From assembly GCA_022827195.1 (NCBI GenBank), contig JAJDTL010000003.1, positions 1 through 64,000 on the forward strand: a stretch of DNA of 64,000 nt. Reading direction: 5' to 3'. The notes beneath the pieces are model-generated. The model was given only the letters and a program-made list of their open reading frames with translations, searched no databases and was not told the DNA's origin. Shown piece after piece: positions 37,718 through 47,371 of this stretch. The stretch is from Caldilineaceae bacterium (lineage in GTDB: Bacteria; Chloroflexota; Anaerolineae; Caldilineales; Caldilineaceae). Both the position numbers and the translations under genes were made by a program. Every line of letters starts with the position of its first letter. The stretch's first letter is position 1.

Positions 37718-37745
37718 TTGACATCTGCGGCTTTCGGGCTACAAT
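37718..37745 (+). promoter_or_regulatory. Promoter of the BadF-type kinase gene, apparently leaderless
   Basis: TTGACA at 37718-37723 and TACAAT at 37740-37745 are 16 nt apart. The GTG start of the following gene is at 37752, the same 6-nt gap from the -10 box as in the SOS-box promoter at 31946-31974. Transcription would begin at or beside the start codon, and no ribosome binding site is present. Confidence 0.7.
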
Positions 37746-37751
37746 CCATAT

Positions 37752-38735
37752 GTGGTTTACTTTCTTGGAATCGACGGCGGCGCGACCAAGACACACGTCG
37801 TGCTGTCGGACCGGACCGGGGACTTGGTCGCCGAAGGGAAGGACGGTCCCTCCAACTATCATCTCGTCGACGTCGGAGAGGCCAGCAACAACATCGCAGC
37901 GGCGATTACACGTGCGCTGGCCGATTCAAATATTGACCCGGTCGAAGTGCAGTCCACTTGCGCTGGCATGGCTGGCTTTGATGGGCTGTCCGACATGGAA
38001 AATGTGCGTCAGTCTCTTGAATCCGCTCTGGTCGGCTGTGGACTCATGTGCCCGTGGTATTCGGTGAATGACTCCGTCGTCGCCTGGGCGGGCGCTTTCC
38101 TTGGCGGTCCGGGCGCTCTGATCGCAGCCGGCAGCGGCGCTGTTGGCTTTGCGGTCGGCCGCAATCGGAACTCCGCGCGCACGGACGGCCTCGGCCACTG
38201 GCTGGGCGACGCCGGCAGCGGGTTCAATATCGGACGCGCCGGACTGCGGGCCGCGGTGGCCGCCCTGGACGGTCGCGGTCCCGCCACCTGCCTGGCGGAC
38301 AGTTTCCTCGCCGTAGCCGGGCATTCGGCCCAGGATTGGGTCGATTGGATCGCCGACCTCGACACAAGTATCGCACATGCCCACTTCCAGCTGCGGTCCT
38401 TCGCGCCCTTTGTCACGCGGGCGGCAGACGCCGGAGACAGCGTGGCGCTTTCGATTCTCGAAAATGCAGGGGCTGAACTGGCGGCAACAGCCGTGTCCGT
38501 ACTTCGTAAGGTCAAGCACCTTACCGCCCCGAGGGTCGCCACTGCCGGAACTGTTCTGGAGGAATCAAGGCAGTTGAGGCGGGCGTTTCAATCCGAGCTC
38601 TCTGCGCTGCTGCCCGGCTGCCAATTCGTGCCCGCGCGCGCGGCCCCTGCTTATGGGGCATCTTTGCTGGCTCGCAAGCCGGCGCTCCTGCCCAATGACA
38701 CACTGCAAGCGCATGGACAGCCGTCTCCTGGCTGA
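37752..38735 (+). CDS. BadF/BadG-type ATPase, N-acetylglucosamine-kinase-like
   Basis: The 327-residue ASKHA-fold protein has phosphate-1 loop FLGIDGGATKTHVVLSD, CAGMAGFDG, NDSVVAWAGAFLGGPGALIAAGSGAVGFA (phosphate-2 and adenosine regions) and GLGHWLGDAGSGFNIGR. This is the pattern of GlcNAc kinases in the BadF/BadG/BcrA/BcrD group rather than the benzoyl-CoA reductase activators, which have a cysteine for the iron-sulfur cluster. It heads a unit with an amidohydrolase and a sugar ABC transporter, so a sugar kinase role is likely. Start is GTG 37752. Confidence 0.85.
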   Translation: MVYFLGIDGGATKTHVVLSDRTGDLVAEGKDGPSNYHLVDVGEASNNIAAAITRALADSNIDPVEVQSTCAGMAGFDGLSDMENVRQSLESALVGCGLMCPWYSVNDSVVAWAGAFLGGPGALIAAGSGAVGFAVGRNRNSARTDGLGHWLGDAGSGFNIGRAGLRAAVAALDGRGPATCLADSFLAVAGHSAQDWVDWIADLDTSIAHAHFQLRSFAPFVTRAADAGDSVALSILENAGAELAATAVSVLRKVKHLTAPRVATAGTVLEESRQLRRAFQSELSALLPGCQFVPARAAPAYGASLLARKPALLPNDTLQAHGQPSPG

Positions 38736-38797
38736 ACGAAAGGGGGCAATGGACTCAGCCGTATTCGCGGCCGTGCCATCCTCCGCAAGGAGTGAAA

Positions 38798-39754
38798 ATG
38801 TATCAGGGCTTTGAGATCATTGATTTTCACGTTCACTTCCCCACGCAAAAGCCGTGGTTCCCAAATATGGGAAATACAATGCAGAGATACGTCGAGAAAG
38901 TGGGTGAGGAGCGGGCGCGCAAAGTGCAGGAGTTGAGCCGCCCTTACGGCGAACACTGGCGACGCATGTGGGGATTCCCGCAGGCTGAATCGGCGAACGA
39001 CCACCCTGGCGATAGGGAGCAGGCCCGTCGCTGGGCAGCAGAACTGGACGAGCACGGCGTGCGTGCAGTAGGCTTCGTAACCGGTGGCGGCAATGAGCAT
39101 CTGGCCGAAATCGTCAGCTGGTACCCCGACAAATTCATCGGGTTCGCACATCACAACCCTTTCGACAGGGACGCCGTAGCCCAACTGGAGCATGCGGTTA
39201 GCGAGCTGGGGCTTCGGGGGTACAAGCTGCTGGCGCCAATGATCGAGCAGCCTATCGAGGACGAATCGATCTGGCCTGTCTGGGAGAAATGCGCCGAGCT
39301 GGACATCCCTGTGCTCATCCATTTCGGCATTCAAGGGAGCGCCGGCGGCATAGCCTGGCATGAGAATATCAGCCCTTTCAAGCTGCATAACATTGCCAAA
39401 GCCTTCCCCGACGTGACATTTGTCATTCCCCATTTCGGCTGCGCCTGGGAACGGGAGACCTTGCAGCTCTGCTGGGCTTGCCCCAACGTCTCTGTGGACA
39501 CCAGCGGCAGCCTCCAGTGGATCCGCTGGGTGCCCGGTGAGGTAACCGTCAAGTACCTATTCCGAAAGTACTACGAGACGATCGGCCCCGGCCGCATCAT
39601 TTTTGGGACCGACAGCAGCTGGTTCCCGCGCGGCTTTACGCTCGAGTACCTGCAAGACCAGATGCGCAACTGCCTGGACCTGAACCTGCCCGAACAGGAC
39701 ATCCAGATGATTTTCGCGGGCAACGCCGCACGCCTGCTAAAGATTTCCATTTGA
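38798..39754 (+). CDS. Metal-dependent amidohydrolase (amidohydrolase_2 family)
   Basis: The 318-residue barrel begins EIIDFHVHFPTQ with the HxH metal motif. IGFAHHNPFD, LGLRGYKLLAPM, IPVLIHFGIQG, VIPHFGCAW and the late catalytic Asp in IIFGTDSSWFP follow in the usual positions for the ACMSD/amidohydrolase_2 group, whose members act as hydrolases or decarboxylases on small cyclic or aromatic molecules. Substrate unknown. AAGGAG precedes both GTG 38792 and ATG 38798; the ATG is preferred. It ends ~80 nt before the ABC transporter's binding-protein gene and may act on the imported compound. Confidence 0.85.
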   Translation: MYQGFEIIDFHVHFPTQKPWFPNMGNTMQRYVEKVGEERARKVQELSRPYGEHWRRMWGFPQAESANDHPGDREQARRWAAELDEHGVRAVGFVTGGGNEHLAEIVSWYPDKFIGFAHHNPFDRDAVAQLEHAVSELGLRGYKLLAPMIEQPIEDESIWPVWEKCAELDIPVLIHFGIQGSAGGIAWHENISPFKLHNIAKAFPDVTFVIPHFGCAWERETLQLCWACPNVSVDTSGSLQWIRWVPGEVTVKYLFRKYYETIGPGRIIFGTDSSWFPRGFTLEYLQDQMRNCLDLNLPEQDIQMIFAGNAARLLKISI

Positions 39755-39834
39755 CTTTGCCCTTCTCACAGCCTTTCGAGGCACTGTACGGACGAAGGAG
39801 CCACTGTTTTTTCACTCTAAGGAGGAATCGAACG

Positions 39835-41163
39835 ATGAAACGGTCCAATTTGCCCATCCTGATCAGCGTTCTTCTTGTGAGCGCGCTGCTGCTGGCCGCC
39901 TGCCCCGCGCCCGCCGCGCCCGCCCCAGAAGCTGCGCCCGAAGAGTCCGCGCCGGCTGAAGAGGTGATCGAGATCGAATACTGGCAGTACAATTTTGGCG
40001 CCAGGGTCGATGCCATGAATCAGCTGATCGCCAATTTTGAGGAAGCCAATCCGAATATCAAGGTCATCCACAACGCCGACATCCCCTACGCCGAGTTTCG
40101 CGACAAGATCGCTGCCAGCGTCCCGGCCGGCGTAGGCCCGGACGTGGCCACGCTCTTTTACGGCTGGCAGTCGGTATGGATCGACGCCGGCTATCTCGTG
40201 CCCCTGCCGGAGGATGCCTTCCCGCCTTCGATGGTCGGCGAGAAGTTCAGCCCGATGGTGCAGGCCAGCTTCGTCGAAGGCACGCTCTACACGCTGCCCA
40301 CCGCCGTACGCGCCCTCGCGCTCTTCTATAACAAAGACCTGATGGCAGAGGCCGGGCTTGATCCCGAAAGCCCGCCGGCAACGCTGGATGAGCTTGTCGA
40401 TCAGGCTGTGGCGTGCACCCAGCGAGACGACGAAGGCAATTTCGTTGTCGAGGGCTTCGTTGCCGACCCGTCCGCCCAGGACCACCACTGGTTCCGCGAG
40501 GTGCTGGTACGTCAGTTCGGCGGAGTGCCTTACAGCGACGAAACTACCGAGGTTCTCTACAACGACGAGGCCGGTCTCCAGGCCTGGAACTATCTGCTCG
40601 CCTTCCACACCGAGCTGGCGACCGGCGACCGCGACCTGTTTGACGGCAGTACCAACGCCTTCGTCGGCGGCCACGTCTGCTTCCACGTGGACGGCTCCTT
40701 CCGTCTCGGTACCATCGCCAACAACAATCCGGAGATGAACTTCGGTGTCACCGAGTTGCCCGAGCACAACGGCATCAAGAGCACCTTTGGTTCCTACTGG
40801 ACTCACGGGCTGACCAAGAAGGCCGCCGCCGACCAGGACCGATTCGACGCCTCGGTCAAGTTCCTGCAGTACATCACCAGCTCGGAGGCCGGCGCCATCT
40901 GGGTCGACATTGTCGGTGAACTGCCTGCCCAACTCGAAGCAGGTAGCAATCCCGAGCTGCTTGCCGATGAGAAACTGGGGGCGTTCGCCGCCGGACTGGC
41001 ATATTCTTACGCCACATTCTTCGTCGATGAGAGCAATCAGCGTCAGGCCATTATCGATTCTTTCGACATGGTGATCCTGGCCGACGAGGACCCGGAAACG
41101 GCCCTGCAGATCGCTGCAGAAGCCGACCAGGAGCTTCTGGACGAATTCTGGTCCAGCCGCTAA
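39835..41163 (+). CDS. ABC transporter sugar-binding lipoprotein
   Basis: The 442-residue extracytoplasmic solute-binding protein (family 1) has a lipobox LLLAAC at ~22 after a hydrophobic signal, then a Pro/Ala-rich linker. IEIEYWQYNF, VIHNADIPYAEFRDKIAASVPAGVGPDV, YTLPTAVRALALFYNKDLMAEAGLDP and the late NNPEMNFGVTELPEHNG match maltose/sugar-binding proteins. AAGGAGGAATCGAACG before ATG 39835 fixes the start. It leads the two permeases; the ATPase is not encoded next to them, so it probably shares a common MsmK-type ATPase elsewhere. Confidence 0.92.
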   Translation: MKRSNLPILISVLLVSALLLAACPAPAAPAPEAAPEESAPAEEVIEIEYWQYNFGARVDAMNQLIANFEEANPNIKVIHNADIPYAEFRDKIAASVPAGVGPDVATLFYGWQSVWIDAGYLVPLPEDAFPPSMVGEKFSPMVQASFVEGTLYTLPTAVRALALFYNKDLMAEAGLDPESPPATLDELVDQAVACTQRDDEGNFVVEGFVADPSAQDHHWFREVLVRQFGGVPYSDETTEVLYNDEAGLQAWNYLLAFHTELATGDRDLFDGSTNAFVGGHVCFHVDGSFRLGTIANNNPEMNFGVTELPEHNGIKSTFGSYWTHGLTKKAAADQDRFDASVKFLQYITSSEAGAIWVDIVGELPAQLEAGSNPELLADEKLGAFAAGLAYSYATFFVDESNQRQAIIDSFDMVILADEDPETALQIAAEADQELLDEFWSSR

Positions 41164-41179
41164 TCGAGGTCTGAAAAAC

Positions 41180-41228
41180 GGGAGGAGAGGGGATGCCCGA
41201 CCGCTTGGACGCTCCTCTCTCCTCCTTT
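41180..41228 (+). terminator. Intergenic hairpin after the binding-protein gene
   Basis: GGAGGAGAGG at 41181-41190 can pair with CCTCTCTCCTCC at 41213-41224 with one bulge. The stem sits between the binding-protein gene and the first permease. It lacks a proper U-run, so it may serve as an attenuator or RNA-stability element giving more binding protein than permease. Confidence 0.55.
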
Positions 41229-41310
41229 CCACGTGGTTCTCAGGACATTAGCGCCTGCAGCGATCTGCGCCAACAGGACTGACAGACTACCAAAGCCACG
41301 GAACTGTTCC

Positions 41311-42216
41311 ATGCGTTTGACCCTCCACCAGCGGCAGATCGTTTGGGCCTACGTCTTCATGAGCGCGGCCCTCGTCTTCTTCATTGTCATCCGCTGGTAT
41401 CCGACCATACTGGCCTTCAACGTCAGCTTTCGCGACTGGAATGTGTTTGAGGGCTCAGGCCCTTGGGTCGGATTCGAGAACTATCAGGAGATCTGGGAGG
41501 ACGCCGGCAAACCGCGCAGCTCGGTGACAGCGGCTTTTTCCAATACCGTTCGTTACGTACTGTTCGGGGTGCCTTCCGAACTCATTCTGGCGTTGTCAAT
41601 TGCCCTGCTTCTGGCGCAGATTCGCCGCCTCTCGGCGGTCTTCCGAGTCGCCTATTTCGCGCCCTATGTCACATCTGCCGTGGCTGTCGCCTTTGTCTGG
41701 AACTGGCTCTATCAGCCGGAATCCGGCCTGCTGAATCAGACACTCGACCTGGTCGGGCTGCCCGATCAGCCCTTCACCAAGAGTCCCAAACAGGCGCTGC
41801 CGTCGATAACGGCGGTCGCCGTATGGCAGAATCTCGGCTTTGCCGTCATCATCTTTCTCGCCGGCATCCAACAGATTCCCGGCCAGTACTACGAAGCAGC
41901 CCGCATCGACGGCGCCAATTCCTGGCAACTTTTCTGGCGCATCACCTTGCCACTCCTCAATCCGATCATCGTCTATCTGACCGTTCTTGGCACGATATCC
42001 TACCTGCGGCTGTTCGCCCTCGTGCAGAACATGAGTCCGCAAGGAACGGGCGGCCCTCTGAAGAGTACGACGACCGTCGTCCTAGAGGTCTACCGAGAGG
42101 GATTCTCCAGTTACAAAATGGGCTATGCCGGCGCGCTCACCGTGCTGCTGTTCCTGCTTATCCTGCTGATTACCATCATCCAGCTGCGATTTCTGTCGCG
42201 GCGCGTTGAGTATTAG
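41311..42216 (+). CDS. ABC sugar permease, MalF-like
   Basis: The 301-residue protein has six membrane helices and the EAA loop YYEAARIDGANSWQLFWRITLPLL that contacts the ATPase. It begins LHQRQIVWAYVFMSAALVFF. The frame opens at 41233, but ATG 41311 is the better start by family length. It belongs to the carbohydrate-uptake (CUT1) permease type together with the next gene. Confidence 0.92.
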   Translation: MRLTLHQRQIVWAYVFMSAALVFFIVIRWYPTILAFNVSFRDWNVFEGSGPWVGFENYQEIWEDAGKPRSSVTAAFSNTVRYVLFGVPSELILALSIALLLAQIRRLSAVFRVAYFAPYVTSAVAVAFVWNWLYQPESGLLNQTLDLVGLPDQPFTKSPKQALPSITAVAVWQNLGFAVIIFLAGIQQIPGQYYEAARIDGANSWQLFWRITLPLLNPIIVYLTVLGTISYLRLFALVQNMSPQGTGGPLKSTTTVVLEVYREGFSSYKMGYAGALTVLLFLLILLITIIQLRFLSRRVEY

Positions 42217-42242
42217 GGAAAGGCGCGAAGGAAAGGCTGCCC

Positions 42243-43148
42243 ATGTCTTCTTCAGCTGAAATTGGCAACGAAAGCGCACTGCCGCTCGCTGAAGACATCG
42301 CTTCAACTCAGGGGAAAGGACGTCGCCACTTTAGCTGGACAGCTGGAATCGCCTACTTCCTTCTCATCATCGGCGGCATCTGCATGGTCACGCCCTTCTT
42401 CTGGATGGTCTTGACGAGCGTGAAACCGGCCCCGGAACTGGTCAACTTTTCCTTCTTTCCCGAAAACCCTACCCTGCAAAACTACGTAGAGGTACTCAAC
42501 ACATCCAGCTTCGAACGCTGGTACTTGAATAGCATTATCGTCGCCGTCATCAGCACGACGAGTGTTGTCTTTTTCGATACGCTGGTCGGCTATACGCTCA
42601 ATAAGTTCGACTTTCCAGGCAAAAACATCATCTTTGTCGGGATGCTCGGCACGCTTATGGTCCCGACTGAAATGCTGATCATCCCCTGGTACACGATGAG
42701 CGTAGATTGGAATTGGCACATCGGTTACGCCCAGTATTGGGGCATCGCCTTTCCGGGCGTCATCACCGCGGCCGGCATCTTTCTCATGCGGCAGTTCTTC
42801 GACGGTGTTCCAAATGAACTGCTCGACGCCGCCCGTATTGACGGTATGAACGAATTCGGCATATGGTGGCGCATCGCCGCGCCCCTGGTCAAACCGGCCA
42901 TCGCCGCCCTCGCGATTTTCAACTTCATCGGCAACTGGAACGCCTACCTGTGGCCGCTGATTCTCGCCAACAGTCGCGAGTTTTATACGCTGCCCGTCGG
43001 CTTGAGTTTCTTTCGCGGCGAGTCCACCACCCATTGGGAGCGCATCATGACCGCGGCCAGCCTGGCCAGTATCCCGCTCCTGATTGTCTTTCTAATTTTT
43101 CAGCGTCAAATCATAGAGGGCATCGCTCTGACCGGACTGAAAGGCTGA
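42243..43148 (+). CDS. ABC sugar permease, MalG-like
   Basis: The 301-residue protein has six membrane helices. The EAA loop is [44 protein letters not shown] in the first helix and [10 protein letters not shown] are also typical of MalG-like subunits. It begins 26 nt after the MalF-like gene and completes the membrane part of the importer. Next is a ~118-nt gap before sucC. Confidence 0.92.
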   Translation: MSSSAEIGNESALPLAEDIASTQGKGRRHFSWTAGIAYFLLIIGGICMVTPFFWMVLTSVKPAPELVNFSFFPENPTLQNYVEVLNTSSFERWYLNSIIVAVISTTSVVFFDTLVGYTLNKFDFPGKNIIFVGMLGTLMVPTEMLIIPWYTMSVDWNWHIGYAQYWGIAFPGVITAAGIFLMRQFFDGVPNELLDAARIDGMNEFGIWWRIAAPLVKPAIAALAIFNFIGNWNAYLWPLILANSREFYTLPVGLSFFRGESTTHWERIMTAASLASIPLLIVFLIFQRQIIEGIALTGLKG

Positions 43149-43266
43149 ATCAGACAACGGTTCGCGGTCTCCGGCAACTCAAGCGCCCGCTTGTTGCCGG
43201 TTATTTCGCTGGAAATTCATCCCGCTTTCAATTCCCTTTCTTTACAGTTTGCCGAGGAGTCATCTC

Positions 43267-44409
43267 TTGAAACTACACGAGTATCAGTCGAAACGCATCT
43301 TCGCCGACTATGGCGTGCCAATCCCGGATGGCGACATCGCCACCACACCCGCTGAGGCAAGGGCTATCGCCGAACGGATTGGCAAGCCGGTTGTCATTAA
43401 GAGCCAGGTTTTGGTCGGCGGGCGCGGCAAGGCCGGCGGCATCAAACTGGCGCAGACGCCCGATGAAGCACAGGGGGTGGCCGCTGGCATCCTCGGCATG
43501 GAGATCAAGGGTCTCACAGTGCAAAAGGTGCTGGTTGACGAAGCAGCCGACATTCGCGCCGAAATCTATCTGGGAGCCGTCCTTGACCGCAGCGCGCGCA
43601 AGGTCGCGATTATGGCCAGCAGCGAAGGCGGCGTCGAAATCGAAGAGGTCGCCGCGCAATCGCCCGAAAAGATTGTTACCGTTCATGTCCATCCCCTCCT
43701 GGGCATGCAGGGATTTCAGGCCCGGCAGCTTGCCTTCGGCATAGGTCTGCCAAGGGAGCACATTCCGGCCTTCACCAGGATTGCCCAAAACCTCTATCAG
43801 GCTTTTGTCGAGAGCGACGCCAGCTTGGCGGAGATCAACCCACTTATCGTTAATGGCGACAATCAATTGGAGGCCGTGGACGGCAAGATCCTGCTCGACG
43901 ACAGCGCTCTTCCCCGGCAGAAGGAACTGGCCTCCATGCGCGACCCGAACGAGGACAGCCCTACCGAGACCGAAGCGCGCGAGGCCGGGCTGAGTTACAT
44001 AGACCTGGACGGCGAGATCGGCTGCATGGTGAACGGCGCGGGCTTGGCCATGGCTACGATGGACATCATTAAACTGTACGGTGGCAACCCTGCAAATTTT
44101 CTTGACATCGGCGGCGGGGCCGGCGCTGACAAAGTACTTGCCGCCCTCCGCATCATCCTGCGCGATACGCGCGTCAAGGCTGTTCTCATCAATATCTTTG
44201 GCGGCATTACCCGTTGCGATGAGGTTGCCAACGGGATCGTAGAGGCCATCAACAGCCTCAACGTGAAAGTGCCAATTGTCGTCCGTATGGTCGGCGTGAA
44301 CGAGGAAGAAGGACGGCAGATTCTGGCGGATTCCAAACTTCCCTCCGCCAATCGGCTCTCCGAAGCCGTACAGATGGCCGTTGCCGCCGCCAAAGGAGAG
44401 GGCAAATGA
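43267..44409 (+). CDS. sucC: Succinate-CoA ligase (ADP/GDP-forming), beta subunit
   Basis: SucC carries the nucleotide- and succinate-binding sites and works with SucD in the TCA cycle. The N-terminal [17 protein letters not shown], the ATP-grasp [48 protein letters not shown] and [17 protein letters not shown] are all standard. The start is a TTG at 43267 after GAGGAG; an earlier in-frame codon at 43249 is less likely. The stop overlaps the sucD start by 4 nt. Confidence 0.96.
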   Translation: MKLHEYQSKRIFADYGVPIPDGDIATTPAEARAIAERIGKPVVIKSQVLVGGRGKAGGIKLAQTPDEAQGVAAGILGMEIKGLTVQKVLVDEAADIRAEIYLGAVLDRSARKVAIMASSEGGVEIEEVAAQSPEKIVTVHVHPLLGMQGFQARQLAFGIGLPREHIPAFTRIAQNLYQAFVESDASLAEINPLIVNGDNQLEAVDGKILLDDSALPRQKELASMRDPNEDSPTETEAREAGLSYIDLDGEIGCMVNGAGLAMATMDIIKLYGGNPANFLDIGGGAGADKVLAALRIILRDTRVKAVLINIFGGITRCDEVANGIVEAINSLNVKVPIVVRMVGVNEEEGRQILADSKLPSANRLSEAVQMAVAAAKGEGK

Positions 44410-45275
44410 GTATCCTCGTCGACAATGGCACCCGCCTGCTTGTGCAAGGAATAACTGGAAGCCAGGGGGCCTTTCACGCCCAGCAGATGATTCAATACGG
44501 TACAAACGTCGTCGCCGGAGCCGTGCCCGGTCGCGGTGGGCAATGGGCCGTCGGCAATACGCCCGTCTTCGATACCGTACATGAAGCAGTCGAAACAACC
44601 GACGCCAACACCAGCATCATTTTCGTTCCTGCCGCTTTTGCAGTCGACGCACTTCTGGAGGCGGCCGACGCCGGCATCAAGCTCATCGTCTGTATCACTG
44701 AAAACATCCCCGCCCTCGACATGGCCCGCGCCCGCGCTTACCTGGACTCGACCGACTCCATCCTCATCGGGCCGAACTGTCCGGGGCTGATCTCCCCTGG
44801 ATCGGCTAAAGTCGGAATCATGGCCGGTCATATACATACGCCGGGCAATGTCGGCATCGTCAGCCGGTCCGGCACTCTCACTTATGAGGTGATCTACGCC
44901 CTGACAGCGCGTGGTATTGGTCAGAGCACGGCTGTTGGCATCGGAGGCGACCCTATCAAAGGGCTGAATTTCCTCGAAGTACTGCAAATGTTTGAACAGG
45001 ACTCGGGAACAGAGCAGGTTGTGCTGATCGGCGAAATCGGAGGCGCCGACGAGCAGGTGGCCGCCCAGTTCATCGGCACTGAAATGAGGAAACCGGTTAT
45101 CGCCTTCATCGCCGGTCAAACCGCCCCGCCAGGCAGACGCATGGGCCACGCAGGCGCCATCATCTCCGGCGGAGAAGGGACTGCAGCCGAAAAAATTGAG
45201 GCCCTCCAAGCCGCCGGCGTTGCTATCGCCCGTCACCCGGAGGAAATCGCCGAATTGGCCGCGCGCAATGTCTGA
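44406..45275 (+). CDS. sucD: Succinate-CoA ligase, alpha subunit
   Basis: SucD binds CoA and contains the phosphohistidine. [15 protein letters not shown] (Rossmann loop), [35 protein letters not shown] and [11 protein letters not shown] with the active-site His are present; the 289-residue length is right. The ATG overlaps the sucC stop (ATGA), so the two chains are translationally coupled. Confidence 0.96.
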   Translation: MSILVDNGTRLLVQGITGSQGAFHAQQMIQYGTNVVAGAVPGRGGQWAVGNTPVFDTVHEAVETTDANTSIIFVPAAFAVDALLEAADAGIKLIVCITENIPALDMARARAYLDSTDSILIGPNCPGLISPGSAKVGIMAGHIHTPGNVGIVSRSGTLTYEVIYALTARGIGQSTAVGIGGDPIKGLNFLEVLQMFEQDSGTEQVVLIGEIGGADEQVAAQFIGTEMRKPVIAFIAGQTAPPGRRMGHAGAIISGGEGTAAEKIEALQAAGVAIARHPEEIAELAARNV

Positions 45276-45351
45276 GCGAGGGCCTGATTGTGTGCTAAGA
45301 TAGGGGTATTTGAGGCAGCGAAATAGCTGACACCGCACGAAGGAGAGAGCA

Positions 45352-47283
45352 ATGTCAGATCAGAGTTCTAACGGTCAGGCGATTGAAGTCCCGGCCGCTG
45401 ACAGCGAACTGTATCAGCCGCCGCAGTCGGCAATCGATAATGCAAATGTCGCCAACTATCTCGATCTCCGCAATGATGCGCTCACCGACATCGAAGCCTA
45501 CTGGGACGCCCGCGCCCGCGAGTTAATAGACTGGTTCGAGCCGTACGAAAAGGTGCTCGACAGTAGCGGGGCGCCGTTCTACAAGTGGTTTGTCGGTGGG
45601 AAAACCAACATCGCCCACAACGCATTGGACCGACACATCAGTGGCTGGCGCAAACACAAGTTGGCATTGATCTGGGAAGCGGAGGATGGCGAAAGACTGA
45701 CCTATAGCTACTATCAGCTCTGGCAGGAGGTCAACAGGTTCGCCAATATTCTCAAAGCCCAGGGCGTTCGCAAGGGCGACACTGTAACCATCTACATGGG
45801 ACGAACGCCGGAACTCATGATGGCGATGTTGGCCGTCACCAAGATCGGCGCTGTTCACTCCGTCGTCTACGGCGGTTTCAGCGAACAGGCCCTCGCCAGC
45901 CGCATCGATGACGCCCAATCAAGGGTGCTCATAACTTCCGACGGGGCCTGGCTGCGCGGCAAAACCGTCAATCTCAAGGACATTTCCGACGCTGCCGTAA
46001 AGCGAAGCCCGATCGTCGAAACGGTGATCGTTCACCGCCGCACACAACAGGAAGTGCAGATGACGCCGGGCCGCGATGTCTGGTGGCATGAGTTGATGGC
46101 TCTTCCAATCGCCCAGAGCGTCTGCGAGTCCGAAGCAATGGACGCCGAAGACCCCCTTTTCATCCTCTACACTTCCGGCACGACAGGAAGACCAAAGGGT
46201 GTCCTCCACACCTGCGGGGGCTATCAGGTCTACACCGCCACTACGCTTAAATATGTCTTCGACCTGAAGGAGGACGACCTGTGGTGGTGCGCAGCCGACC
46301 CAGGCTGGATCACAGGCCATAGTTACATCGTCTACGCGCCCCTGATCCTCGGCTCAACCGGATTCATGTACGAGGGAGCCCCTGACTACCCGCAACCGAA
46401 TCGCTATTGGAAGCTGGTCGAAGATTACGGCATCAACATTCTGTACACCGCACCCACCGCCATTCGCGGGCTGATGCGCTTTGGCGACGCCTGGGCAGAC
46501 CAGCACGATCTTTCCAGCTTACGTCTGCTGGGCAGCGTCGGGGAGCCGATCAATCCCGAAGCCTGGCGCTGGTATCATCGCGTCATCGGCCGCGAAAACT
46601 GCCCCATAATGGATACCTGGTGGCAGACCGAGACCGGCGGGTTTATGATCACGCCGACACCTGTCGTCCCGCTCAAGCCCGGCAGCGCCACGCTCCCCTT
46701 CACCGGAATCGACGCGCAGGTCGTGCGCGAAGACGGCTCCACCTGTGAGGCCAACGAGGACGGCTACCTCGTCATCAAGCGTCCCTGGCCCGGCATGGCC
46801 CGGACCGTTTGGGGTGATCCCGACCGTTACGTCGAACAGTATTGGTCCGAGTTCGCCGAGCAAGGATGGTACTTCACCGGCGACAGCGCCCGCCGTGACG
46901 CCGACGGCTACTTCTGGATCATTGGTCGCATGGACGATGTCATCAAAGTCAGCGGCTACCGGCTCGGCACGGCCGAAATAGAGAGCGCGCTGGTCAGTCA
47001 CCCCGATGTGGCCGAGGCGGCCTGCGTTGGCATCCCCGACGAACTGCGCGGCAATGTGATCCACGCCTTCTGCATCCTCAACGAAGGCGTCAGCGGCAGC
47101 TCCGACCTCAACGACGCTCTGAAACTGCACGTGCGCCACGAGGTCGGCCCAATTGCCGTGCCCTCGGAACTGAGTTTTGTCGACGGCCTGCCCAAGACGC
47201 GCTCTGGCAAAATCATGCGCCGCCTTCTCAAAGCGCAGGTCCAGGGCCTCCCCATCGGCGACGTAAGTACACTGGCCGACTAA
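45352..47283 (+). CDS. acs: Acetyl-CoA synthetase (AMP-forming)
   Basis: Acs activates acetate to acetyl-CoA through acetyl-AMP. Visible are FLYTSGTTGRPKGVLHT-like sequence (P-loop, ILYTSGTTGRPKGV), WWCAADPGWITGHSY, LLGSVGEPINPEAW, DTWWQTETGGFMITP, YFTGDSARRDADGYFWIIGRMDDVIKVSGYRLGTAEIE, and the acetylatable lysine in PKTRSGKIMRR near the end. At 643 residues it is full length. GAAGGAGAGAGCA precedes ATG 45352. Downstream of sucCD and the same direction, which fits acetate use through the TCA cycle. Confidence 0.95.
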   Translation: MSDQSSNGQAIEVPAADSELYQPPQSAIDNANVANYLDLRNDALTDIEAYWDARARELIDWFEPYEKVLDSSGAPFYKWFVGGKTNIAHNALDRHISGWRKHKLALIWEAEDGERLTYSYYQLWQEVNRFANILKAQGVRKGDTVTIYMGRTPELMMAMLAVTKIGAVHSVVYGGFSEQALASRIDDAQSRVLITSDGAWLRGKTVNLKDISDAAVKRSPIVETVIVHRRTQQEVQMTPGRDVWWHELMALPIAQSVCESEAMDAEDPLFILYTSGTTGRPKGVLHTCGGYQVYTATTLKYVFDLKEDDLWWCAADPGWITGHSYIVYAPLILGSTGFMYEGAPDYPQPNRYWKLVEDYGINILYTAPTAIRGLMRFGDAWADQHDLSSLRLLGSVGEPINPEAWRWYHRVIGRENCPIMDTWWQTETGGFMITPTPVVPLKPGSATLPFTGIDAQVVREDGSTCEANEDGYLVIKRPWPGMARTVWGDPDRYVEQYWSEFAEQGWYFTGDSARRDADGYFWIIGRMDDVIKVSGYRLGTAEIESALVSHPDVAEAACVGIPDELRGNVIHAFCILNEGVSGSSDLNDALKLHVRHEVGPIAVPSELSFVDGLPKTRSGKIMRRLLKAQVQGLPIGDVSTLAD

Positions 47284-47288
47284 GATTT

Positions 47289-47328
47289 GAGGGGCTGGGC
47301 GGCGCGCCATCGCGTTGCCCAGCCCCTC
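47289..47328. terminator. Intrinsic terminator between acs and scpA
   Basis: GAGGGGCTGGGC at 47289-47300 pairs perfectly over 12 bp with GCCCAGCCCCTC at 47317-47328. It lies 5 nt after the acs stop, with the convergent scpA gene ending at 47372, so it may serve both directions. A strong U-run is missing on the plus strand. Confidence 0.75.
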
Positions 47329-47371
47329 CCGGCCACTGCTCGAAGAGCGTCCTCCCGTTCGACAGTCTGCT

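Noticed and set aside
39817..41232. 471-codon minus-strand ORF
   Set aside because: Antisense to the solute-binding lipoprotein gene.
43273..45338. Two long minus-strand ORFs (441 and 447 codons)
   Set aside because: Antisense to sucC and sucD; no recognisable product.
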